From NCBI GenBank assembly GCA_902766845.1, contig CACXFD010000060.1, forward strand, positions 1 through 6,743: a stretch of DNA of 6,743 bases, in the 5' to 3' direction. The DNA is from an uncultured Lachnospiraceae bacterium (lineage in GTDB: Bacteria > Bacillota > Clostridia > Lachnospirales > Lachnospiraceae). Of this stretch, positions 1 through 5,215 are shown in pieces. The notes below the pieces were generated by a model. The model made no database searches. It saw only the letters and a list, made by a program, of their open reading frames with translations, and was not told where the DNA came from. Every line of letters starts with the position of its first letter. Within the stretch, counting starts at the first letter, position 1. The position numbers were made by a program, and so were the translations under genes.

Positions 1-67
1 CCGGTGCCGAAGGCCGTGATCATGGCCTTGATCTCGGCGTTGCCGTAGATGCGGTCCAGACGGGCCT
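1..67. repeat. Exact 67-bp copy of an internal gyrB segment at the window edge
   Basis: Positions 1-67 are identical, in the same orientation, to 982-1048 inside gyrB, and the two diverge at the next base (c at 68, t at 1049). The join falls where gyrA and gyrB both encode Ala-Arg, probably followed by Leu, so the switch leaves the reading frame open. Because the match runs right to the first base of the window, its true length is unknown. A chimeric read or a misassembled contig end is the likeliest cause; a real gyrA-gyrB recombination is possible but would destroy gyrA. Confidence 0.95.
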
Positions 68-440
68 CGGTATAACGCATGGCCGCCGCGCCGTCGCCGT
101 CCTCGGAACCGAAGTTGCCGTGGCCGTCCACGAGCGGGTAGCGCGTGGACCACTCCTGCGCCAGGTTGACCAGGGCGCCGTAGATGGAGCTGTCGCCGTG
201 CGGATGGTATTTACCCATCGTATCGCCCACGATACGCGCGCACTTACGGTGCGGCTTATCGGGGCCGTTGTTCAGTTCGATCATCGAGAAGAGGACGCGC
301 CGCTGCACCGGCTTCAGGCCGTCCCGCACGTCCGGAAGGGCGCGAGAGGCGATGACGCTCATCGCGTAGTCGATGTAGGAGCTTTCCATCGTCTCCTTCA
401 GGTCGACGTTCCGAATCTGATCAAAAATCGTCTGATCCAT
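1..440 (-). CDS. gyrA: DNA gyrase subunit A, N-terminal part (partial, chimeric at its end)
   Basis: GyrA is the DNA-breaking and rejoining subunit of the A2B2 gyrase, which introduces negative supercoils using ATP hydrolysed by GyrB. The ATG at 440 is preceded by AAGGAG (446-451) five bases upstream. The protein begins MDQTIFDQIRNVDL and shows family landmarks: SRALPDVRDGLKPVQRR (residues 32-48), the quinolone-determining stretch YHPHGDSSIYG (78-88), VDGHGNFGS (104-112) and AAMRYTEAR (119-127), with Y123 as the predicted catalytic tyrosine (Y122 in E. coli). Ser84 is the wild-type residue at the E. coli Ser83 position; Gly88 lies where E. coli has Asp87. From Leu128 onward the frame reads DRIYGNAEIKAMITAFGT, which is GyrB sequence rather than the expected GyrA continuation (LSKI-type). 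Codons from about position 67 leftward should therefore not be taken as real gyrA. It lies 54 bp after gyrB and is probably cotranscribed with it. Identity is certain; the left end is not. Confidence 0.95.
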   Translation of the reverse strand, partial: MDQTIFDQIRNVDLKETMESSYIDYAMSVIASRALPDVRDGLKPVQRRVLFSMIELNNGPDKPHRKCARIVGDTMGKYHPHGDSSIYGALVNLAQEWSTRYPLVDGHGNFGSEDGDGAAAMRYTEARLDRIYGNAEIKAMITAFGT

Positions 441-481
441 TTTTTCTCCTTAACTGGCTCTTCTGCCTGCCGACGGCTGTT

Positions 482-497
482 TGACGGCGGGCCGTCA
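482..497. repeat. Small inverted repeat over the gyrB stop codon
   Basis: TGACGGC (482-488) and GCCGTCA (491-497) are perfect 7-base inverted arms separated by two bases, and the gyrB TGA forms one end. A competing stem can use ACGGC at 473-477 and GCCTG at 465-469. No T-tract follows on the minus strand, so it does not look like an intrinsic terminator. It could protect the gyrB 3' end or be chance in GC-rich DNA. The rest of the 54-bp gap holds only the gyrA ribosome binding site. Confidence 0.3.
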
Positions 498-2426
498 GGC
501 CTGCAGGTCCAGGTTCTTGACGTACTTGGCGTTGGCTTCGATGAATTCGCGGCGGGGCTCGACCTTATCGCCCATCAGGGTCGTGAAGGTCAGGTCGATC
601 TCCGCGGCCTCCGCTTCATCGAGCGTCACGCGCTTTAAGATCCGGCGCTCGGGATCCATCGTGGTCTCCCAGAGCTGCTCCGCGTCCATCCCGCCCAGTC
701 CTTTGTACCGCTGGACCTTGTTGTTGGAATCGCGGCCGATCTCGAGCATGATCTTATTCAGCTCCTCGTCGCTGTAGGCGTACCAGACCTTCTTGTTCTT
801 CTCCACCTTATAGAGCGGCGGCATGGCCATGTAGACATAGCCCTGCTTGATCAGCTCCGGCATGAAGCGGTAGATGAAGGTCAGCATCAGCGTACCGATA
901 TGGGCGCCGTCGACATCGGCATCGGTCATGATGATGATCTTGTGGTAGCGGAGCTTGCTGATGTCGAAATCGTCATGGATGCCGGTGCCGAAGGCCGTGA
1001 TCATGGCCTTGATCTCGGCGTTGCCGTAGATGCGGTCCAGACGGGCCTTCTCCACGTTCAGGATCTTGCCGCGCAGCGGCAGGATGGCCTGGGTCGCGCG
1101 GGTGCGGGCCTTCTTCGCGGAGCCGCCGGCGGAATCTCCCTCGACGATGAAGATCTCGCAGTTCTCGGGATTCTTGTCCGAGCAGTCCGCGAGCTTGCCG
1201 GGCAGGCCGGCGCTGTCCAGGATGTTTTTGCGGCTGCGCTCCATGTCGCGGGCCTTGCGGGCCGCGTTGCGGGCGCGCTGCGCGAGGCGGGCCTTTTCGC
1301 AGATGGCCTTCGCGACCAGCGGATGCTGCTCGAGATAATATTTGAGCTGCTCGCCGAAGACCGATTCGACGGCCGTCTTGGCTTCGCTGTTTCCGAGCTT
1401 CTGCTTGGTCTGGCCTTCGAACTGCGGCTCCTCGATCTTGATCGAGATGACCGCGGTCAGGCCCTCGCGGATGTCATCGCCTTCGAGCTTATCCTTTTCG
1501 TTGATGATCTTGTTCGCTTTGGCGTAATCGTTGAACGTGGATGTCAGCGCGCTGCGGAAGCCCGTCATATGCGTGCCGCCCTCGGGCGTGATCAGGTTGT
1601 TGACGAAGCTGTAGCATTTCTCTTTATATTCATCGTTATGCTGCAGGGCCACTTCCACGTAGATGTTGTTGCGGGTGCCTTCGCAGTAGATGACCTCGGG
1701 GTAGAGGGCTTCGCTGCCTTTGTTCAGGTAGGTGACGAATTCCTTGATGCCGCCCTCGTAATGGAAGACGCGCTCGACCGGCTCTTCCCCGCGCAGATCG
1801 CGCAGCGTGATCTTCAGGCCCTTGGTCAGGAACGCGGTCTCCCGCAGACGCGTCTTGAGCGTATCGAAATTGAAGACCGTCATCTCGAAGATCTCTTTAT
1901 CCGGCAGGAACGTGACCGTGGAGCCGTGCTGGCTCTTTTTGCAGGTCCCGACGACTTCGAGCTGTGAGGCCGTGTTGCCGCGCTCGTAGCGCTGCTGATA
2001 GATCATGCCGTCCTTGTAGATCTTCACTTCCAGCCATTCCGACAGGGCGTTGACGACCGATGCGCCGACGCCGTGCAGGCCGCCCGACACTTTATACGCG
2101 CCGCCGCCGAACTTTCCGCCCGCGTGCAGCTGCGTGAAGATGACCTCGACCGCGGGGACATGCATCTTCGGATGCTCATCGACCGGCATGCCGCGGCCGT
2201 CGTCGACTACGGTGATCGAATTGTCCGGATTGATCGAGACCTCGATGCTCTCGCAGAAACCGGCCAGCGCCTCGTCTACGGAATTATCCACGATCTCGTA
2301 GACGAGATGATGCAGACCGCGCTCCGACGTGCTCCCGATGTACATACCGGGACGCTTCCGGACCGCTTCCAGGCCTTCCAGGACCTGGATCTGCTCCGCA
2401 TTGTATTCCTGCATGTTCTGATCCAT
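495..2426 (-). CDS. gyrB: DNA gyrase subunit B (ATPase and TOPRIM subunit)
   Basis: GyrB binds and hydrolyses ATP and supplies the TOPRIM metal site for DNA cleavage with GyrA. At 643 residues it is full length for the short Gram-positive form. In order: the GHKL ATPase domain with EIVDNSVDEA (44-53, Glu44 predicted catalytic base, Asn48 for Mg), DDGRGMP (75-81) and the ATP lid GGLHGVGASVVNALS (115-129); the transducer domain to about 390; then TOPRIM with EGDSAGGSA (429-437) and DADVDGAHI (502-510). The C-terminal tail has RYKGLGG (573-579) and QLWETTMDP (584-592). The ATG at 2426 has GAGG (2432-2435) five bases upstream. An in-frame Met5 exists, but the upstream start is better placed. Two oddities: Gly579 replaces the glutamate usual in the KGLGEM motif, and Gly511 follows GAHI where Arg or Ser is usual. 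The VEKARLDRIYGN context distinguishes gyrase from ParE less surely than the operon does; position next to recF and gyrA supports GyrB. Confidence 0.98.
   Translation of the reverse strand: MDQNMQEYNAEQIQVLEGLEAVRKRPGMYIGSTSERGLHHLVYEIVDNSVDEALAGFCESIEVSINPDNSITVVDDGRGMPVDEHPKMHVPAVEVIFTQLHAGGKFGGGAYKVSGGLHGVGASVVNALSEWLEVKIYKDGMIYQQRYERGNTASQLEVVGTCKKSQHGSTVTFLPDKEIFEMTVFNFDTLKTRLRETAFLTKGLKITLRDLRGEEPVERVFHYEGGIKEFVTYLNKGSEALYPEVIYCEGTRNNIYVEVALQHNDEYKEKCYSFVNNLITPEGGTHMTGFRSALTSTFNDYAKANKIINEKDKLEGDDIREGLTAVISIKIEEPQFEGQTKQKLGNSEAKTAVESVFGEQLKYYLEQHPLVAKAICEKARLAQRARNAARKARDMERSRKNILDSAGLPGKLADCSDKNPENCEIFIVEGDSAGGSAKKARTRATQAILPLRGKILNVEKARLDRIYGNAEIKAMITAFGTGIHDDFDISKLRYHKIIIMTDADVDGAHIGTLMLTFIYRFMPELIKQGYVYMAMPPLYKVEKNKKVWYAYSDEELNKIMLEIGRDSNNKVQRYKGLGGMDAEQLWETTMDPERRILKRVTLDEAEAAEIDLTFTTLMGDKVEPRREFIEANAKYVKNLDLQA
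982..1048. repeat. Source copy of the 67-bp repeat, within gyrB
   Basis: This is the native location of the sequence repeated at 1-67. It encodes GyrB residues from Ala461 to about Gly482, directly after the conserved LRGKILNVEK block of the TOPRIM region. The surrounding GyrB sequence is continuous and family-typical, which marks this copy as the original and the edge copy as the displaced one. Confidence 0.95.
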
Positions 2427-2471
2427 ACGTACCTCTTTCCTGCTGCTCTTCTTCGTTCATCCTGTATCGGG

Positions 2472-2491
2472 ACCGGTCCGTCCGGACCGGT
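2472..2491. repeat. Hairpin with 8-bp perfect arms in the recF-gyrB gap
   Basis: ACCGGTCC (2472-2479) and GGACCGGT (2484-2491) form a perfect 8-bp stem with a four-base loop. In the transcribed (minus) direction it lies about 45 bases before the gyrB start. No T-run follows it on the minus strand, so it is not a standard terminator. It may stabilise the gyrB part of the message or separate recF and gyrB expression. It is the closest to gyrB of three CCGG-containing hairpins in this 147-bp gap. Confidence 0.5.
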
Positions 2492-2510
2492 GATTCTTCC
2501 CGTTTCCGAT

Positions 2511-2540
2511 CCGGCCCATGCAGGCCGGTCTTTTTTCTCT
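2511..2540 (+). terminator. Intrinsic-terminator-like hairpin facing the plus strand
   Basis: CCGGCC (2511-2516), the loop CATGCA and GGCCGG (2523-2528) form a stem followed at once on the plus strand by TCTTTTTTCTCT (2529-2540). That is the layout of a rho-independent terminator, but it reads against recF and gyrB. In the gene direction the hairpin is preceded by an A-run and followed by mixed sequence, so it should not stop operon transcription in the usual way. The stem is only 6 bp but entirely G-C. Confidence 0.5.
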
Positions 2541-2548
2541 GCTCCGTT

Positions 2549-2566
2549 CCGGCCTGTCCGGGCCGG
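2549..2566. repeat. Second CCGGCC/GGCCGG hairpin just after recF
   Basis: CCGGCC (2549-2554) and GGCCGG (2561-2566) flank a six-base loop, starting eight bases after the recF stop codon in the gene direction. The arms are identical to those of the hairpin at 2511-2528, so the four arms can pair in alternative ways. No T-tract follows in the gene direction. It may protect the recF 3' end or be part of a leader structure for gyrB. Confidence 0.4.
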
Positions 2567-2573
2567 CACCTCT

Positions 2574-3662
2574 TCAGCTGTCCTTCCGGACAGCCGCGGC
2601 GTTTCTGATCTCATACAGCCGATCCGCGCGCAGCCTCTCGCGGATGGCCTCATCCAGACCCGTGCAGGTCAGGATGGTCTGGATCCCGTCGATCCCGGAC
2701 AGCAGAGCCTCCTGGCGCGACTGGTCCAGCTCGGACAGCACATCGTCCAGCAGCAGGACCGGTGTGTCTCCGACGATCTGCCGCACGAGTCCGATCTCCG
2801 CCATCTTGAGGGACAGCGCCGCGCTGCGCTGCTGCCCCTGCGAGCCGTACCGGCGCACGTCCATATCCCCGATCGAGATCTTCAGGTCATCCCGGTGCGG
2901 GCCGCACTGCGTCATGCGCAGGCGCCGGTCCGCTTCCCGGCCGATCAGGAGCCGGTCCGCAAATTCCTCTTCCTGCGTATCCGGCTCGTACGCGAGCCGC
3001 AGCGATTCCTTTCCCCCGGTCAGCTGCTCGTGCAGCGGCCCGACGATCTGATCCAGCTGACGGATGAAGCGGCGCCGTTCGGTCATGATCCGGCTCCCGT
3101 AGTTCACGAGCTGCTGGTCCCATACATCCAGCGTATCCAGAAGCTCCGGCTTATCCGCCAGGTCCTTCAGAAGCTGATTGCGCTGTTCGAGCGCTTTATG
3201 ATACAGATTCAGGTCCGACAGATACGGCCGGCTGATCTGGCACAGCTCCATATCCAGGAACCTTCTCCGTTCCGCGGGACCGTTCTTGATGATATTCAGG
3301 TCTTCCGGCGAAAAGAAGACCGCGTGCGTAACGCCCAGCAGATCGCTCGCGCGCCGCAGCTGGACGCCGTTGATCGCGATCGCCTTCTTTTTATTCCGCC
3401 GCAGGTGGATATCCACGCGGCTCTCGATCCCGTTTTTCTCCGTCACCATACGGATATGGGATTCTTCCTGTCCGAACCGGATCATCTCCGGATCTTTCTT
3501 GCTGCGATGTGACCGGGAGGTACAGCTGACGAAGAGCGCCTCGAGGATATTGGTCTTTCCCTGCGCGTTGTCCCCGTACAGAATGTTGATTCCCGGAGCA
3601 AAATCGACCGTCAGGTCTTCATAATTCCGGAAATCCCGGCATTCCAGCTGTTTGATCACCAT
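2574..3662 (-). CDS. recF: DNA replication and repair protein RecF
   Basis: RecF is an SMC/ABC-type ATPase which, with RecO and RecR, helps load RecA onto gapped single-stranded DNA at stalled forks. The 362 residues match the family length. The N-terminus MVIKQLECRDFRNYEDL is typical. Walker A is GDNAQGKT (30-37), RSHRSKKDPEMIRFG (50-64) and FFSPEDLNIIKNGP (116-129) are RecF blocks, GPHRDDL is at 254-260, the ABC signature is YGSQGQQRS (272-280) and Walker B with the D-loop is PVLLLDDVLSELD (301-313). The ATG at 3662 lies six bases after the stop of the S4 gene. The Shine-Dalgarno is weak (GGGTGA overlapping that stop), which suggests translational coupling. Downstream, the small remB gene that follows recF in B. 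subtilis is absent; a 147-bp non-coding gap leads to gyrB instead. Confidence 0.97.
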   Translation of the reverse strand: MVIKQLECRDFRNYEDLTVDFAPGINILYGDNAQGKTNILEALFVSCTSRSHRSKKDPEMIRFGQEESHIRMVTEKNGIESRVDIHLRRNKKKAIAINGVQLRRASDLLGVTHAVFFSPEDLNIIKNGPAERRRFLDMELCQISRPYLSDLNLYHKALEQRNQLLKDLADKPELLDTLDVWDQQLVNYGSRIMTERRRFIRQLDQIVGPLHEQLTGGKESLRLAYEPDTQEEEFADRLLIGREADRRLRMTQCGPHRDDLKISIGDMDVRRYGSQGQQRSAALSLKMAEIGLVRQIVGDTPVLLLDDVLSELDQSRQEALLSGIDGIQTILTCTGLDEAIRERLRADRLYEIRNAAAVRKDS

Positions 3663-3668
3663 ACAGGG

Positions 3669-3875
3669 TCACCCGATCTTGAATTCCTCTCCGCCGCAGC
3701 GGAACGTATCCCCGGCATATAGCTTGCGCCCGCGGCGAAGCTCCGGCTCCCCGTTGACCAGCACATCCCCGGCCAGGATCCGGTCCTTGGCTTCCAGCCC
3801 GCTCTCGGCGATCCCGGCCAGCTTCATAGCCTGGCCGAGCTTGATGTATTCATCCCGAATATGAAGTATCTCCAT
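3669..3875 (-). CDS. yaaA: S4-domain RNA-binding protein, YaaA family (RecF neighbour)
   Basis: This 68-residue protein is essentially one S4 RNA-binding fold. The core runs IKLGQAMKLAGIAESG (11-26), then AKDRILAGDVLVNGE (29-43), then RRGRKLYAGDTF (47-58), matching the S4 alpha-L pattern also found in ribosomal protein S4 and pseudouridine synthases. Small proteins of this type sit between dnaN and recF in many Bacillota; B. subtilis YaaA has been linked to ribosome assembly, but the role here is inferred from family and position. It is unrelated to E. coli YaaA. The start at 3875 is chosen because its ATG shares one base with the dnaN stop (TAATG) and the S4 homology begins right after it. 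A longer open frame back to 3950 would add 25 residues that only shadow the dnaN 3' end. There is no strong ribosome binding site, consistent with coupling to dnaN. Confidence 0.93.
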   Translation of the reverse strand: MEILHIRDEYIKLGQAMKLAGIAESGLEAKDRILAGDVLVNGEPELRRGRKLYAGDTFRCGGEEFKIG

Positions 3876-4987
3876 TACGCGCGTGCCCCGCTGAAGTTGA
3901 CCGGAAGAATCAGGTACAGGTAGCTTCCGTCCTCGCCGCGGATGTAGCACGGCGCCTTCGGATTCACGAACGAGATGTCCACTTCCTCGTCATCGATCAC
4001 GCGCAGCGCTTCGATCAGGAAGCGGGGATTGAAGCCGATCATGATGTCCTTGCCCTGCTTCTGCAGCAGCAGCTCATCCTTCATGGAGCCGAGGGCGGAA
4101 TTCAGGGACAGTTCCATCTTGCTCTCCTCGATGTCCAGGATGATCGGTTTTTTATCGTTCTCGCGAATCAGGAGCGTGGAACGCTCGATGCTGTCCAGCA
4201 GGTCCTTTTTATTGATCCGGATGCGGGTCTCGTAATCACCCGAGAGCATCTGGTCCACCCGGAAGTATTCGCCTTCGATCAGGCGGGATACGACCACGGT
4301 CTGGTCAAATTCAAAGCAGACATGATTCTGCTGGAAGAAGATCAGGACTTCCTGATCCGCCTCTCCGGGCAGGATCCGGCTGATCTCATTCAGGGTCTTG
4401 CCGGGAATCACGACCTTTTCATCTTCATAGACGTCCTTGAGCTTCACCTTGCGGATGGAGATGCGGTGACCGTCCAGCGAAGTGACCTTGAGTTCATTCT
4501 CATGGACCTGGAACAGTTCGCCGGTCATCAGCCGGTTATTCTCATTCTGCGCGATCGAGAAGATGGTCTGCTTGATGGTCTCCTTTAACGAAAACTGGGA
4601 GATGCTGATGTATTTCTCGTGCTCGATGACAGGCAGTCCGGTAAATTCCGACGCGTCGCGTCCCGGGAACCGGAAATTGGTGCTGTCGCAGACGATCTGG
4701 ATCACGCCGCTCTCATCCGCGGTCAGGACGATATCGCTCTCCGGAAGCTTTCTGGCCATCTCGGAAAAGAAGCGCGCTTCCACGGCGATGCGGCCGGGCT
4801 CTTCGATCCGTCCCTTGACGACGGTGCGGATCGCCAGTTCCATATCGTTTGCGGTCAGTGCGATCTCTCCTTCCGTGGCGTCGATCAGGATGCATTCCAG
4901 AATCGGAAGCGTGGTCTTGGAAGGGACCGCCTTCATGACGGTATTGATTCCGCTCAGCAGAGAGTTCTTTTCGAATACGAGCTTCAT
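3875..4987 (-). CDS. dnaN: DNA polymerase III beta subunit (sliding clamp)
   Basis: DnaN forms the ring-shaped homodimer that tethers DNA polymerase III to DNA and also binds mismatch repair and initiation-control proteins. The 370 residues cover the three clamp domains, roughly 1-120, 125-250 and 255-370. Landmarks are MKLVFEKNSLLSGI at the start, SKTTLPILECILIDA (23-37), LTANDMELAIRT (44-55), SLDGHRISIRK (170-180), SRLIEGEYFRVDQML (234-248), GFNPRFLIEAL (318-328), VNPKAPCYIR (341-350) and the C-terminal YLILPVN (358-364). The ATG at 4987 has a strong AAAGGAG (4993-4999) five bases upstream. The C-terminus carries a few residues beyond the usual end (FSGARA), a minor variation. It overlaps the S4 gene start by one base. 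Its own upstream gap carries the putative unwinding element, as expected for a clamp gene next to dnaA. Confidence 0.98.
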   Translation of the reverse strand: MKLVFEKNSLLSGINTVMKAVPSKTTLPILECILIDATEGEIALTANDMELAIRTVVKGRIEEPGRIAVEARFFSEMARKLPESDIVLTADESGVIQIVCDSTNFRFPGRDASEFTGLPVIEHEKYISISQFSLKETIKQTIFSIAQNENNRLMTGELFQVHENELKVTSLDGHRISIRKVKLKDVYEDEKVVIPGKTLNEISRILPGEADQEVLIFFQQNHVCFEFDQTVVVSRLIEGEYFRVDQMLSGDYETRIRINKKDLLDSIERSTLLIRENDKKPIILDIEESKMELSLNSALGSMKDELLLQKQGKDIMIGFNPRFLIEALRVIDDEEVDISFVNPKAPCYIRGEDGSYLYLILPVNFSGARA

Positions 4988-5020
4988 AAGGTCTCCTTTC
5001 CGGCGCAGCGCGCGCGAAAG

Positions 5021-5078
5021 CGATTATTTTTTCAGATTCAGTAGTCGTTTTTAGTAGGGACGGTGGATTTGTGGAAAA
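5021..5078 (-). other. Putative origin unwinding element (DnaA boxes plus DnaA-trio) between dnaA and dnaN
   Basis: Read in the gene direction, this block holds TTTTCCACA (5070-5078, one mismatch to the DnaA box TTATCCACA), then a weaker box AAATCCACC (5062-5070). A short GC-rich spacer follows, then CTACTA (5052-5057) and, after AAAAC, GACTACTG (5039-5046), and finally the A/T run TGAAAAAATAATCG (5021-5034). This order matches the B. subtilis basal unwinding system, where DnaA loaded on duplex boxes extends onto a single strand through 3'-GAT repeats (the DnaA-trio). Here the plus strand carries TAGTAG next to the GC spacer, the position of the most critical trios in B. subtilis. The function is inferred from pattern and location. 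Confidence 0.6.
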
Positions 5079-5117
5079 CACCGTTTGGCCGCGCCGTTTC
5101 ACGGTCTTTTATTCTTT

Positions 5118-5132
5118 CTCTCCGGTGGAGAG
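5118..5132. repeat. Short hairpin in the dnaA-dnaN gap
   Basis: CTCTCC (5118-5123) and GGAGAG (5127-5132) are perfect arms around a three-base loop. It sits between the unwinding-element block and the stronger GC hairpin near dnaA. No U-run follows on the minus strand. It may mark the boundary of the dnaA message or be unimportant. Confidence 0.35.
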
Positions 5133-5161
5133 GCGGCCGGTTCTTCCCCTTTTTCCACGCT

Positions 5162-5197
5162 GCCGGCCGGCCATGCGGCCGCCGGCTTTCTTTTTTT
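5162..5197 (+). terminator. Strong intrinsic terminator facing the plus strand, next to the dnaA 3' end
   Basis: GCCGGCCGGCC (5162-5172), the loop ATGC and GGCCGCCGGC (5177-5186) form a ten-pair, all G-C stem with one bulged C, followed on the plus strand by TTTCTTTTTTT (5187-5197). It is a good rho-independent terminator, but it points into dnaA from the origin side, opposite to all genes in the window. In the dnaA direction the A-run precedes the stem and no T-run follows. It may stop antisense or origin-derived transcripts before they enter dnaA; the hairpin alone could also pause transcription from dnaA towards dnaN. Confidence 0.6.
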
Positions 5198-5215
5198 AAG
5201 GTCCAGGTCTTCTTC

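Noticed and set aside
900..1967. 355-codon plus-strand open frame opposite gyrB
   Set aside because: Antisense shadow: its acidic, Val/Ala/Leu-rich composition mirrors the gyrB codon pattern. No domain was recognised.
2458..2460. Upstream ATG before gyrB (starts MNEEEQQERG)
   Set aside because: It is out of frame with gyrB and lacks a properly spaced Shine-Dalgarno; it just continues as a shadow frame over gyrB.
2457..2519. 20-codon minus-strand open frame (starts MGRIGNGKNH) in the recF-gyrB gap, possible leader peptide
   Set aside because: No ribosome binding site precedes it, its ATG sits in the loop of a hairpin, and it has no regulatory codon run.
2073..3512. 479-codon plus-strand open frame opposite recF and the gyrB start
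   Set aside because: It lies antisense to two certain genes, crosses their boundary, and is rich in Arg, Pro, Ala, Leu, Gln and Asp as expected from GC-rich complementary codons. No recognisable domain.
3876..3950. 25-residue N-terminal extension of the S4 protein
   Set aside because: It overlaps the dnaN 3' end in another frame and has no S4 homology; the TAATG junction at 3875 is the better start.
5008..5016. Alternating GC run upstream of dnaN, possible Z-DNA site
   Set aside because: Only nine bases long in GC-rich DNA; no support beyond composition.
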